A DNA stretch of 6,116 nucleotides from Bacteroidota bacterium (GCA_025360565.1 JANYBY010000317.1:1-6116), one strand, 5' to 3'; positions 1 through 6,116 are shown, numbered from the stretch's first letter. Notes: generated by a model from the sequence alone, not told the origin. Translations and numbers: made by a program.

Positions 1-992
1 GTATGGTGGCAAATTTGCGTGTCATTTGTTTGTCGTATGATAGAATCTCGGATTATAATGAATGGATGGAAAAAATTAAAAAGAACAAACCTTTTAAACA
101 AAGTTCAAAATACAGAGTAGATTATTTTAATCTGAACGGCAATTTGGCAAGCGAAGAAAAGTGCAGAAAAATGTTTTCAAAATTAACCATGTTTGGTCCT
201 GATGGCCGGATATTAAGGCACTCGAGCTCAATTGCAAAATTTGATTATCATTTAAGAGATGAAAAAATTAATGTAAAAGGAAAATTGGTAACCAATAATA
301 ATGGCACCAAGGAACCATTGAACGAAGCTTTTGTACATATACAGGCAGGAAACAAAATTGATACTTTAGGAAAAGCTATGACAGATAAATACGGCGATTT
401 CGAAATAAAAATACCGAATAACGATACTGCCTATACGATAAAGGCTGAGCCCAAAGATAAAAATACCAAAAACGTACAATTGCTAACACAAGAAGGCAAA
501 GAGGTTTCAAATTTTAGAAAAAGTTATTTAAAATTCGAATACAAGTTATTAAAGGCAGATATTTTGGAGTTATCAGAAGTGCCCTCTGATGAGGACGTGG
601 CACTTGTGTTTAAAAAATTTGACGCCGGAAAACAAAACGAATTAATGGTGATAGAAAATATTATATACGGACTGCAAAAATTTAATATCGAAAAAGAATC
701 GGAAGATAAATTAATGGAAGTGGTAACCATTTTAAAAAGAAACCCAAAAGTTAAACTCGAAATAGTTTCCCACACCGATTCGCAAGGTGATGATGCCAGT
801 AATTTAGCTCTGTCAAAAAAGCGCGCCAATGCCGTTTCCGAATTTTTAATTAAGAACGGTATTGAAGCAAAAAGAATTACAACCTCCGGAAAAGGGGAGG
901 GCGATATTAGGAATCGCTGTACAAACGGAGTTTTATGCACCGATAAAGAACATGCTTACAATCGCCGCACCGAGTTTAATTTTATTAAGTAA
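1..992 (+). CDS. OmpA-family outer-membrane/peptidoglycan-binding protein, 5'-truncated by the window
   Basis: Probable envelope protein that ties the outer membrane to peptidoglycan. Numbering from the first ATG (position 3): residues 88-150 resemble a carboxypeptidase-regulatory-like beta-sandwich (VKGKLV, then DKYGDFEIKIP), and residues 218-329 form a C-terminal OmpA domain. HTDSQGDDASNLALSKKRA carries the Asp (D259) and Arg (R274) expected to bind diaminopimelate. The end has a Cys pair (C306, C312) and NRRTEF, as is usual for Bacteroidota members. There is no signal peptide at the first ATG, and the frame is open to the window edge. Residues 62-84 look like a second copy of residues 162-182 (KFDYHL versus KFEYKL), so the visible start is probably the tail of an earlier repeat and the real start lies upstream. 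The OmpA domain is certain; the exact role is not. The gene converges on the DUF2400 gene. Confidence 0.9.
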   Translation, partial: MVANLRVICLSYDRISDYNEWMEKIKKNKPFKQSSKYRVDYFNLNGNLASEEKCRKMFSKLTMFGPDGRILRHSSSIAKFDYHLRDEKINVKGKLVTNNNGTKEPLNEAFVHIQAGNKIDTLGKAMTDKYGDFEIKIPNNDTAYTIKAEPKDKNTKNVQLLTQEGKEVSNFRKSYLKFEYKLLKADILELSEVPSDEDVALVFKKFDAGKQNELMVIENIIYGLQKFNIEKESEDKLMEVVTILKRNPKVKLEIVSHTDSQGDDASNLALSKKRANAVSEFLIKNGIEAKRITTSGKGEGDIRNRCTNGVLCTDKEHAYNRRTEFNFIK

Positions 993-1008
993 TTTTTTTA
1001 AACAAATA

Positions 1009-1034
1009 GGAACATAGTTTATCTCTATGTTTCC
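1009..1034. terminator. Likely bidirectional hairpin terminator between convergent genes
   Basis: GGAACATAG (1009-1017) pairs with CTATGTTTCC (1025-1034), giving nine base pairs with one bulged T and a 7-nt loop. It lies 17 bp after the OmpA-family stop, with an A-rich run on the left and CTTTATTT on the right, so it has weak U-tracts in both directions. It would serve the plus-strand gene ending at 992 and the minus-strand gene ending at 1066. The stem is AT-rich, so termination strength is uncertain. Confidence 0.55.
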
Positions 1035-1056
1035 CTTTATTTAATTGTATTACTTT

Positions 1057-1072
1057 TCTATGTGTCTATGTG
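1057..1072. repeat. 8-bp perfect tandem duplication TCTATGTG x2
   Basis: TCTATGTG occurs at 1057-1064 and again directly at 1065-1072. The second copy contains the TAG stop (minus strand, 1068-1066) of the DUF2400 gene and its last Thr codon. CTATGT also occurs in the adjacent terminator hairpin (1025-1030), so three copies fall within 47 bp. Confidence 0.8.
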
Positions 1073-1851
1073 GTTGTTTTATTTTTGAGAACCCCGTTAA
1101 CACCTAAACCAAATAAAGCAAAATCATACTTAACAGGATCGTTGGCGTCGAAGGTTTTTAAAACAGATGTTATTTCTTCCACCGCCTTCCAATCGTTTTG
1201 CGTTCTTTTTAAAAGGCCCAATGCCCTGCTAACATTGCCTGTGTGCACATCAAGGGGTAAGCAAAGTTCTTTAGCGGGAATGCTTTTCCAGATCCCAAAA
1301 TCAACCCCTTTTTTATCCTGCCTCACCATCCATCTCAAAAACATACACAACCTTTTTGAGCTTGAATTTGAATCGGGATTTGAAATGTGTTTTTCACTGC
1401 GGATCAAATGTTTTGTTTCTAAAAATAATTTTCGAAAATGAATGATCCTGCTTTTTATATTTTCACCTTCGGTCTTTAAAAACGCTGCCTCTAATCCTTT
1501 TTTATTTTTATAAATATGTTTTAACGCTTCAATAAAAAAAATGCAATCTTTGCCGTTAAACGTACGGTGCACAAAGCTTTCAAAGGGTTTTAATTCTTTT
1601 TTCGAATGATTTAAAATAAAGTCAAATGGCGCGTTATCCATTAGCGTAACCAACTTGTTTGCGTTCTTTATAATTGATTTACGGTTTCCCCAGGCAATGG
1701 TAGCCGCAAAAAATGCAGAGATCTCAATGTCTTCTTTCTTAGTAAATAAATGCGGAATAGAGACCGGATCGTTTTCGATAAAAGATGTACCGTTATATTT
1801 TAAATAACTCGCTTCTAAAAAAAGTTTTATTTCCTTAATATCTTTCTTCAC
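1066..1851 (-). CDS. TIGR02757 / DUF2400 family protein
   Basis: Conserved protein of unknown biochemical role, common in Bacteroidota. The family blocks are all present: NDPVSIPHLF (27-36), EISAFFAATIAWGNR (43-57), FNGKDCIFF (98-106), KRLCMFLRWMVR (166-177) followed by GVDFGIW (182-188), LCLPLDVHTGNVSRALGLL (196-214) and DPVKYDFALFGLGV (238-251). The last two blocks recall helix-hairpin-helix glycosylase-like folds, but enzymatic activity is only a guess. The length, 261 aa, fits the family. The start is GTG: an in-frame TGA lies 21 bp upstream (minus-strand 1875-1873) and no ATG falls between. It starts 10 bp after the MFS stop and is probably cotranscribed with it. The final KNKTTT tail is encoded partly by the TCTATGTG duplication and looks like added sequence. 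Confidence 0.9.
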   Translation of the reverse strand: MKKDIKEIKLFLEASYLKYNGTSFIENDPVSIPHLFTKKEDIEISAFFAATIAWGNRKSIIKNANKLVTLMDNAPFDFILNHSKKELKPFESFVHRTFNGKDCIFFIEALKHIYKNKKGLEAAFLKTEGENIKSRIIHFRKLFLETKHLIRSEKHISNPDSNSSSKRLCMFLRWMVRQDKKGVDFGIWKSIPAKELCLPLDVHTGNVSRALGLLKRTQNDWKAVEEITSVLKTFDANDPVKYDFALFGLGVNGVLKNKTTT

Positions 1852-1861
1852 AAGATGAGTT

Positions 1862-3121
1862 TTATAATTTACTCAAGTCGAGTTTTTTCAAATTAGGATT
1901 GATCTTATTTATTCCAAGCACAACGCCAATAGTTAATGCACCACCCAAAATAATGGAAGGTACCAAACCAAAAAGTCGCGCGGTTGCACCACTTTCAAAT
2001 GCGCCTATTTCGTTACTGCTGCCAATAAAAATGCTGTTAATAGCACTTACTCTCCCGCGCATATTATCGGGTGTGCTTAATTGTAAAATGCTATGGCGAA
2101 CAACTACACTTACATTATCAAATGCACCGGTAACAAAAAGACAAAAAAATGCGAGCCAATAATTTTGACTTAATGCAAATAAAACAGTAAAGGCTCCGAA
2201 CCCTGCAACCGACCATATAAGCGCAATGCCCGCTTTTTTTGCAGGTGGTTTAAAGATCATAACCAAGGCCATGGCCACAGCGCCAACCGCCGGGGCAGTT
2301 CGTAATAATCCATAGGCTTGGGGGCCCAGATGTAAAATTTTATCTGTAAAAGCGGGAATGATGGCTACTGCGCCGCCAAAAAGAACCGCGAACAGATCCA
2401 GCGAGAGAGCGCTTAAAACCATTTTATTTTTCAAAACAAAATTCAATCCCACTTTCATACTTTGTGTAACTGTTTCTTTTGAATTATTATTTTCAGGTAA
2501 TCCCTTGTTTTTAATTCTTAAAATAAAAATAAACCCAAGTGCAAATAAAACAACCTCAATGGCGTGGCACCAATTAGCGTTAAATGTACTGTTGTATCCA
2601 TATATAATTCCCGCAACAACCGGACCAATAATGCAGCCCGCATGCCAAAAAGTACTGTTCCACGTTGCCGAATGCGTATAAAATTGCCTTGGCACTATCT
2701 GGCTCATGAACGGATTCATGGTGGCCGCCAAAAAGGAGCGCACAATTCCAAACAAAAAAACAATGGTGAATAAGGCAATTAAACCAAGGCCTTTTAATAA
2801 ATGGATGAGAGGCTCGCTGTTAAAAAATAAAAATAAAGCTCCTATTAAAAGAAAAAATGTACCTGCAAGTATTATTTTTTTGCGCGGATAATTATCCGAT
2901 AAATGTCCACTGAAAAAGGAAGAAATTATAAAAGGAATAGCCTCTGAAAGCCCAATTAAACCAAGCATTAGCTCTTCTTTGGTATACTCATAATACACCT
3001 GCAAACTTATAGTACTGAATTGCATTTGAATGGCAAGTGTTATAAAGAACCGGGCAACAATAAATAAACGAAACTCTTTTATTTTAAAGATCTGAAGCGA
3101 TTCGGTTTTAAGAAGATCCAT
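1862..3121 (-). CDS. MFS transporter, MFS_3/EntS-like exporter group
   Basis: Inner-membrane carrier of the major facilitator superfamily, 419 aa, with about 12 hydrophobic segments in two halves separated by a polar cytoplasmic loop (about 202-224, LRIKNKGLPENNN onward). The loop 2-3 signature GHLSDNYPRKK (72-82) gives the conserved Gly, Asp and Arg/Lys. The later RGRVSAINSIF (355-365) and the DLFAVLFGGAVAIIPAF stretch (242-258) are typical of the MFS_3/EntS-like branch, which includes siderophore and drug exporters. The substrate cannot be read from sequence. I place the start at the ATG at 3121 (MDLLKTESLQ). A TTG 12 bp upstream is in frame but forms the last three bases of the likely -7 promoter box, so it would not be in the message. 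First gene of an operon with the DUF2400 gene, divergent from radC. Confidence 0.9.
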   Translation of the reverse strand: MDLLKTESLQIFKIKEFRLFIVARFFITLAIQMQFSTISLQVYYEYTKEELMLGLIGLSEAIPFIISSFFSGHLSDNYPRKKIILAGTFFLLIGALFLFFNSEPLIHLLKGLGLIALFTIVFLFGIVRSFLAATMNPFMSQIVPRQFYTHSATWNSTFWHAGCIIGPVVAGIIYGYNSTFNANWCHAIEVVLFALGFIFILRIKNKGLPENNNSKETVTQSMKVGLNFVLKNKMVLSALSLDLFAVLFGGAVAIIPAFTDKILHLGPQAYGLLRTAPAVGAVAMALVMIFKPPAKKAGIALIWSVAGFGAFTVLFALSQNYWLAFFCLFVTGAFDNVSVVVRHSILQLSTPDNMRGRVSAINSIFIGSSNEIGAFESGATARLFGLVPSIILGGALTIGVVLGINKINPNLKKLDLSKL

Positions 3122-3130
3122 ACAATTATA

Positions 3131-3138
3131 CAAAGATA
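3131..3138 (-). promoter_or_regulatory. Bacteroidota -7 box (TATCTTTG) for the MFS operon
   Basis: On the minus strand TATCTTTG matches the Bacteroidota sigma-factor -7 consensus TAnnTTTG at all fixed positions. It ends 9 bp before the ATG at 3121, so transcription would begin only a few bases before that ATG, giving a nearly leaderless mRNA. I see no clear -33 TTG at the expected spacing. Confidence 0.55.
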
Positions 3139-3196
3139 CGCAAGCTTAATACGTGTTTTTAGTTAGGGCTAATAAATAAATTAAAAATTTATTGGT

Positions 3197-3204
3197 TATA
3201 TTCG
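3197..3204 (+). promoter_or_regulatory. Probable -7 box (TATATTCG) for radC
   Basis: TATATTCG differs from the Bacteroidota TAnnTTTG consensus at one position and ends 13 bp before the radC ATG, a normal place for a short-leader transcript. No convincing -33 element is visible. With the opposite box at 3131-3138 it makes the 96-bp spacer a divergent promoter region. Confidence 0.4.
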
Positions 3205-3217
3205 TAGTTTAAGACCA

Positions 3218-3913
3218 ATGGAAGAAAATATTAAACATTTAACCATTAAATCTTTAGCGGAAGACGATCGTCCGCGTGAAAAATTAATTATACATGGCCG
3301 GCAAAGCTTAAGCGATGCCGAATTAGTAGCCATTATACTTGGTTCGGGGAATAAGAGCGAAACGGCCATACAGCTTGCGCAGCGAATGCTCTCCGACAAT
3401 ATCAATATAAGTTTATTGGCTAAATTAAGTATAAACGACCTTAAAAAATACAATGGAGTAGGAGAAGCCAAAGCGGTAAACATAGCGGCGGCTTTTGAGA
3501 TTGGGCGCAGGCGTAAAGAGAGTGAGTCCACGGAGCGGGTAAAAATATCATCGAGTAATACGGCATATGGCGTTTTGCAAAAACATTTAAGCGATCTGCC
3601 GCACGAAGAATTCTGGATCTTGATCCTGAACCGCGCCAACCATGTTATTAAGGAAGAGTGCATCAGTAAAGGCGGCATTGCCGGAACCGTTGTTGATGTA
3701 AGAATGATCTGCAGGTCGGCGATAGAGAACAATGCAAGCGGAGTTATTTTGGCGCATAACCATCCAAGCGGACAAGTACAGCCTAGCACCGAAGACAGGA
3801 ATATTACGGGAAGATCAAAAGAAGCTTTGCAATTATTTGATATAAAATTATTCGACCATTTAATTATTGGCGATCAAAAATATTTTAGTTTTAACGATGA
3901 GGGATTGCTTTAG
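3218..3913 (+). CDS. radC: RadC family protein (UPF0758, JAB/MPN metalloprotease fold)
   Basis: RadC-type protein of 231 aa, the usual family length. Residues 1-100 hold the RadC N-terminal region with a helix-hairpin-helix-like GVGEAKA (80-86); residues 105-231 form the JAB1/MPN domain. The JAMM metal site is intact: Glu in HEEFW (E130 or E131), H180 and H182 in HNHPSG, S190 and D193 in PSTEDR, so zinc binding is expected. Despite the name, a DNA-repair role is weakly supported in the literature and the biochemical function is unsettled. The start follows a -7-like box by 13 bp, with no Shine-Dalgarno. No T-rich terminator follows the stop; a repeat-rich spacer does. Confidence 0.95.
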   Translation: MEENIKHLTIKSLAEDDRPREKLIIHGRQSLSDAELVAIILGSGNKSETAIQLAQRMLSDNINISLLAKLSINDLKKYNGVGEAKAVNIAAAFEIGRRRKESESTERVKISSSNTAYGVLQKHLSDLPHEEFWILILNRANHVIKEECISKGGIAGTVVDVRMICRSAIENNASGVILAHNHPSGQVQPSTEDRNITGRSKEALQLFDIKLFDHLIIGDQKYFSFNDEGLL

Positions 3914-3934
3914 TATTGGGTAGTGGGTATTTAG
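3914..3934 (+). repeat. Degenerate 7-mer tandem run after radC
   Basis: Three successive 7-mers, TATTGGG, TAGTGGG and TATTTAG, begin directly after the radC stop. Similar low-complexity heptamer runs are, from memory, common in Bacteroidota spacers and yield spurious ORFs on the opposite strand (reading PLPNT here). No function can be assigned. Confidence 0.45.
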
Positions 3935-3940
3935 AATTGC

Positions 3941-4051
3941 GACAGGCGTTTGAGGCAGTAGGCATCGACTGGATCAAGTTTGTTAGGTCGAGCGGAGTCG
4001 AGACCATGAACTTGAAGCAAGAGACAAGACTTAAAAGATGCAAGACCTGTC
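3941..4051. repeat. Nested inverted repeats with GGTCGAGCGGAGTCGAGACC core
   Basis: Four inverted-repeat pairs sit one inside the other: GACAGG (3941-3946) with CCTGTC (4046-4051); GCATC (3962-3966) with GATGC (4037-4041); TCAAGTT (3974-3980) with AACTTGA (4009-4015); and a core at 3986-4005 where TCGA pairs with TCGA around a GCGGAG loop, flanked by GG/CC with a GA bulge. The two inner pairs are the most convincing; the outer two are short and could be chance. The core resembles small dispersed palindromes I recall from bacterial spacers, so this may be a REP-like or miniature mobile element. Only one copy is present here. Confidence 0.5.
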
Positions 4052-4085
4052 TGGAAATGAAACAGGCATGCATACAGAACAAGGA

Positions 4086-4121
4086 ACAGTGAAGTAGAAC
4101 AAAGTTTACTTCACTGTAAAC
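4086..4121 (+). promoter_or_regulatory. Two overlapping, mutually exclusive hairpins before wecB
   Basis: Hairpin A: ACAGTGAAGTA (4086-4096) pairs perfectly over 11 bp with TACTTCACTGT (4107-4117), and AAC/GTT inside can extend it to an AAA loop. Hairpin B: GTTTAC (4104-4109) pairs with GTAAAC (4116-4121) around TTCACT. B uses the right arm of A, so only one can form. The structure ends 10 bp before the wecB ATG and has no T-run, so it is not a standard terminator. It could be a leader switch, an mRNA-stabilising stem, or a protein-binding dyad (GTTTAC-N6-GTAAAC). The pairing is certain; the role is inferred. Confidence 0.55.
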
Positions 4122-4131
4122 AATAAATTAA

Positions 4132-5280
4132 ATGATCAAAATAATAACAGTAATAGGGGCGAGGCCCCAGATCATAAAAGCCGCGGCACTTAGCAGGGCA
4201 ATAAAAAATAATTTTTCGGATAAAATAACCGAGGTCATCGTACATACGGGGCAGCATTACGATGCAAACATGAGCGAGGTTTTTTTTGAAGAATTAAATA
4301 TACCAAAGCCAAATTACAATTTAAATGTTGGCAGCGGTTCGCACGCAAAGCAAACAGCCGCCATGCTTATTGGTATTGAGGAGATCTTATTGAAGGAAAA
4401 ACCTTCTGCCATTGTTTTATATGGCGATACAAACTCAACTTTAGCTGGCGCAATTGCCGCTAGCAAAATTCATGGACCCGTTGTGCATATTGAAGCAGGT
4501 TTACGTTCGCGCAGTAAAGCCATGCCCGAAGAAGTAAACCGCATTATGTGCGATCATGTGAGCACCTTACTTTTTTCCCCTACCATTTCAGGATTTAATA
4601 ATTTGGTAAAGGAAGGTTTTAATAAAGAAGCCAAAGCACCTTTTAATGCCGATAATCCGAAGATCTTCCATTGCGGCGATGTTATGTATGATAACAGTTT
4701 GCAATTTAGTTCGATGGCGGAAAGTAAAACCACTATTATTTCGAAATTAAAATTGGAGAAGGACAAATTTATCCTTGCAACTATTCACCGCAACAATAAT
4801 ACGGATGAACCTGAGCGTTTGAACGCGCTTTTCAGATCACTGAATGATATAGCTTTAAAATATAATTTGGATGTGGTGCTGCCATTACATCCGCGCACCG
4901 CAAAACTGTTGGAAACAAATCTTACTAAAGAGAATTACAATAATGTAAAAGGCAATGCGCATTTTAAAATAACAGAACCTGCCAGTTTTTTAGAAATGAT
5001 CGCTCTTGAAAAAAATTGTAAATTGGTGATGACGGACAGCGGGGGTGTGCAAAAAGAAGCCTTTTATTTTGAAAAGCCTTGCATTATTTTACGTCCCGAA
5101 ACCGAATGGGTAGAGCTCGTAGAGTGCGGTACAGCCATTGTGACCGATGCCAATGAAGAAAAAATAAAAGCCGCTTTTGAAAAATTAAGCAAAGGAGTAA
5201 ATTTAAAATTCCCAAAATTATATGGAGATGGAAAGGCTGCGGAATTTATTTGCGGGGAGATGATCAATTGTTTCACGTAA
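4132..5280 (+). CDS. wecB: UDP-N-acetylglucosamine 2-epimerase (non-hydrolysing)
   Basis: Cytoplasmic enzyme interconverting UDP-GlcNAc and UDP-ManNAc, the entry step to ManNAc-containing surface polysaccharides. The 382-aa length is normal, with two Rossmann-like (GT-B) halves. Visible motifs: GARPQIIKAAAL (9-20), HTGQHYD (38-44), GDTNST with D99, HIEAGLRS with E121, MPEEVNR with E133/E134, TIHRNNNTDEPERL with H219, PLHPRT (251-256) and TDSGGVQKEA (301-310). These match the catalytic acid/base and UDP-binding residues of characterised WecB/MnaA proteins. No ManNAc dehydrogenase (wecC-like) or glycosyltransferase gene is in the window, so the end product is unknown. The ATG follows an AT-rich stretch just after the paired hairpins. 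The lipoprotein gene follows after 7 bp and is probably cotranscribed. Also named mnaA. Confidence 0.95.
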   Translation: MIKIITVIGARPQIIKAAALSRAIKNNFSDKITEVIVHTGQHYDANMSEVFFEELNIPKPNYNLNVGSGSHAKQTAAMLIGIEEILLKEKPSAIVLYGDTNSTLAGAIAASKIHGPVVHIEAGLRSRSKAMPEEVNRIMCDHVSTLLFSPTISGFNNLVKEGFNKEAKAPFNADNPKIFHCGDVMYDNSLQFSSMAESKTTIISKLKLEKDKFILATIHRNNNTDEPERLNALFRSLNDIALKYNLDVVLPLHPRTAKLLETNLTKENYNNVKGNAHFKITEPASFLEMIALEKNCKLVMTDSGGVQKEAFYFEKPCIILRPETEWVELVECGTAIVTDANEEKIKAAFEKLSKGVNLKFPKLYGDGKAAEFICGEMINCFT

Positions 5281-5287
5281 TTGATGA

Positions 5288-5839
5288 ATGGGAAAATTAT
5301 GTAATGCTTTTATTTTGATCTTCGTTCTGAGTGCTTGCGCAGGAAAGCTTTCTTTGAAAAAACGCAAATATTGTAAGGGAATTTACTTTGAATTTTGTCG
5401 CGCTAAATTTGAGAAGGATAATTTAGCAGGTCTAAAAAAACATAAAAGAATAAAATGCAAAACAATTAATCCGTATCAAGAGGTAACATCTGAAATTTTG
5501 ATGGAGGCGAGCCCGATAATTGTTACAACACCAATCGGCGATAAGGTTTGTATAAAAAGAATGGGTCATAGAACAACCTCTCAGCTAAGTAATGATCAAA
5601 AAACAAAAATTAATGTACCAAGTCTTGATGAAAAAATAATAATAAAACCCAAAGCTGAAGGTGGTGATTATAAAGGTTATTTGAAATTTGCACTTATAGT
5701 CGCAATAAGCATTGTAATTATTGGGGGCATTTGGTTTTTGCTTTTTCCAAATTTAATTGAGTTCGGGGCTTTGGTAACATTAGTTTTTTTAGTAATAATT
5801 GTTTTATCTATCTATGGATTTGTTAAATATATAATGTAG
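5288..5839 (+). CDS. Uncharacterised lipoprotein-like protein with two C-terminal membrane segments
   Basis: I do not recognise a named family for this 183-aa protein. Residues 1-17 form a short signal with the lipobox LSAC, so C17 should be lipidated. Residues 22-60 are very basic and include KKRKYCKGIYFEF, which recalls a KRxYxxGxYV motif that I remember from small Bacteroidota lipoproteins. The middle (about 60-130) is polar with no clear domain. Two hydrophobic helices follow at about 132-153 and 155-178, ending in KYIM. There are six Cys (5, 17, 29, 37, 57, 88). A lipobox plus a C-terminal helical hairpin suggests an inner-membrane protein with the middle region in the periplasm. It starts 7 bp after wecB and ends 6 bp from the convergent next gene. 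A link to glycan synthesis rests on position alone. Confidence 0.75.
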   Translation: MGKLCNAFILIFVLSACAGKLSLKKRKYCKGIYFEFCRAKFEKDNLAGLKKHKRIKCKTINPYQEVTSEILMEASPIIVTTPIGDKVCIKRMGHRTTSQLSNDQKTKINVPSLDEKIIIKPKAEGGDYKGYLKFALIVAISIVIIGGIWFLLFPNLIEFGALVTLVFLVIIVLSIYGFVKYIM

Positions 5840-5845
5840 CAACCA

Positions 5846-6116
5846 TTATTTTTCAAAAACTGTATCAGAAATTGTTTTAGTCTTTTTGGGAAAAAATACT
5901 GAATCCGAAGGAACAACATCTTCTTTACCTGTTAGATCAGTGATGTATGAATCGTAATTAGCGTTTAAATTTTTTGGAATCCGGAATTCGTATATTTTTT
6001 TTTCGGGGTTAGGTAAAACTTGCGTTAGCAGCCACGGGTTAAAGAAAAGAATTGTTCCAATATTACAATTTAAATGTTGCGCGAGGTGTGCAAGGTTTGT
6101 GATGGATGAATCTACC
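5846..6116 (-). CDS. C-terminal fragment, probable lytic transglycosylase-type protein (start outside window)
   Basis: On the minus strand an open frame enters from the right edge and runs 89 codons to TAA at 5848-5846. The visible part reads VDSSITNLAHLAQHLNCNIG, then TILFFNPWLL, a short loop, and KKIYEFRIPKNL, followed by a polar tail ending in TVFEK. The LAxxLxxN...L...NPWLL...YEFRIP pattern resembles the C-terminal segment that I recall following the SLT domain in Bacteroidota murein transglycosylases, similar to a LysM-like fold. The catalytic domain is not in the window, so function is inferred. It is convergent with the lipoprotein gene, 6 bp apart, and no terminator fits in the gap. 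Confidence 0.6.
   Translation of the reverse strand, partial: VDSSITNLAHLAQHLNCNIGTILFFNPWLLTQVLPNPEKKIYEFRIPKNLNANYDSYITDLTGKEDVVPSDSVFFPKKTKTISDTVFEK

Noticed and set aside
524..940. 138-codon minus-strand frame opposite the OmpA domain
   Set aside because: It is a shadow of the conserved OmpA domain.
1070..1441. 123-codon plus-strand frame opposite the DUF2400 gene
   Set aside because: It mirrors strongly conserved DUF2400 blocks on the other strand and has no family features of its own.
3131..3133. TTG as the start of the MFS gene
   Set aside because: It forms part of the likely -7 promoter box, and an ATG lies four codons further in.
3196..3789. 197-codon open frame on the minus strand opposite radC
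   Set aside because: It lies almost wholly within radC, whose JAMM motif and length are clear; the antisense translation has no recognisable domain.
3891..4082. 63-codon minus-strand frame in the radC-wecB spacer
   Set aside because: Its sequence is generated by the heptamer run and inverted repeats (PLPNT end); there is no promoter, no conserved motif, and it overlaps the radC 3' end.
3935..4085. CRISPR array or tRNA/ncRNA gene in the repeat-rich spacer
   Set aside because: There are no regularly spaced direct repeats and no cloverleaf or T-arm signature; only inverted repeats are seen.
4086..4117. Hairpin as a rho-independent terminator for radC
   Set aside because: The stem is followed by AAACAATAAATT with no T-run, and on the opposite strand the following bases are TCCTTGTTCT, also not a U-tract.

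Overview
The window looks like chromosomal DNA from a member of the Bacteroidota. The evidence is AT-rich sequence, an OmpA-type protein with the Cys pair and NRRTEF ending usual in that phylum, a TIGR02757/DUF2400 protein, a WecB with the HRNNNTDEPERL variant, no visible Shine-Dalgarno sites, and -7 boxes of the TAnnTTTG type. I cannot name the genus.

Layout, left to right. (1) 1-992, plus strand: the 3' part of an OmpA-family envelope protein that almost certainly begins upstream. (2) 993-1065: a short convergent spacer with a likely two-way terminator and a TCTATGTG tandem duplication reaching into the next gene. (3) 1066-3121, minus strand: a two-gene operon, an MFS transporter followed 10 bp later by a TIGR02757/DUF2400 protein. 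(4) 3122-3217: a divergent promoter region with a -7-like box for each direction. (5) 3218-3913, plus strand: radC. (6) 3914-4131: a 218-bp spacer unlike the rest of the window, with degenerate 7-mers, nested inverted repeats around GGTCGAGCGGAGTCGAGACC, and a strong hairpin pair just before the next gene. (7) 4132-5839, plus strand: wecB (UDP-GlcNAc 2-epimerase), then after 7 bp a small lipoprotein-like membrane protein. (8) 5846-6116, minus strand: the 3' end of a gene running off the right edge, probably a lytic transglycosylase-type cell-wall protein.

The recurring theme is the cell envelope: a peptidoglycan-binding OmpA domain, ManNAc-nucleotide supply for surface glycans, a lipoprotein and a likely murein hydrolase. 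RadC, DUF2400 and the MFS pump look like unrelated housekeeping neighbours. I see no defence system, phage, insertion sequence, CRISPR array, tRNA or rRNA. The genes are ordinary; the most interesting parts are the two repeat-bearing spacers, above all the mutually exclusive hairpins in front of wecB, and the unassigned lipoprotein with two C-terminal membrane segments.
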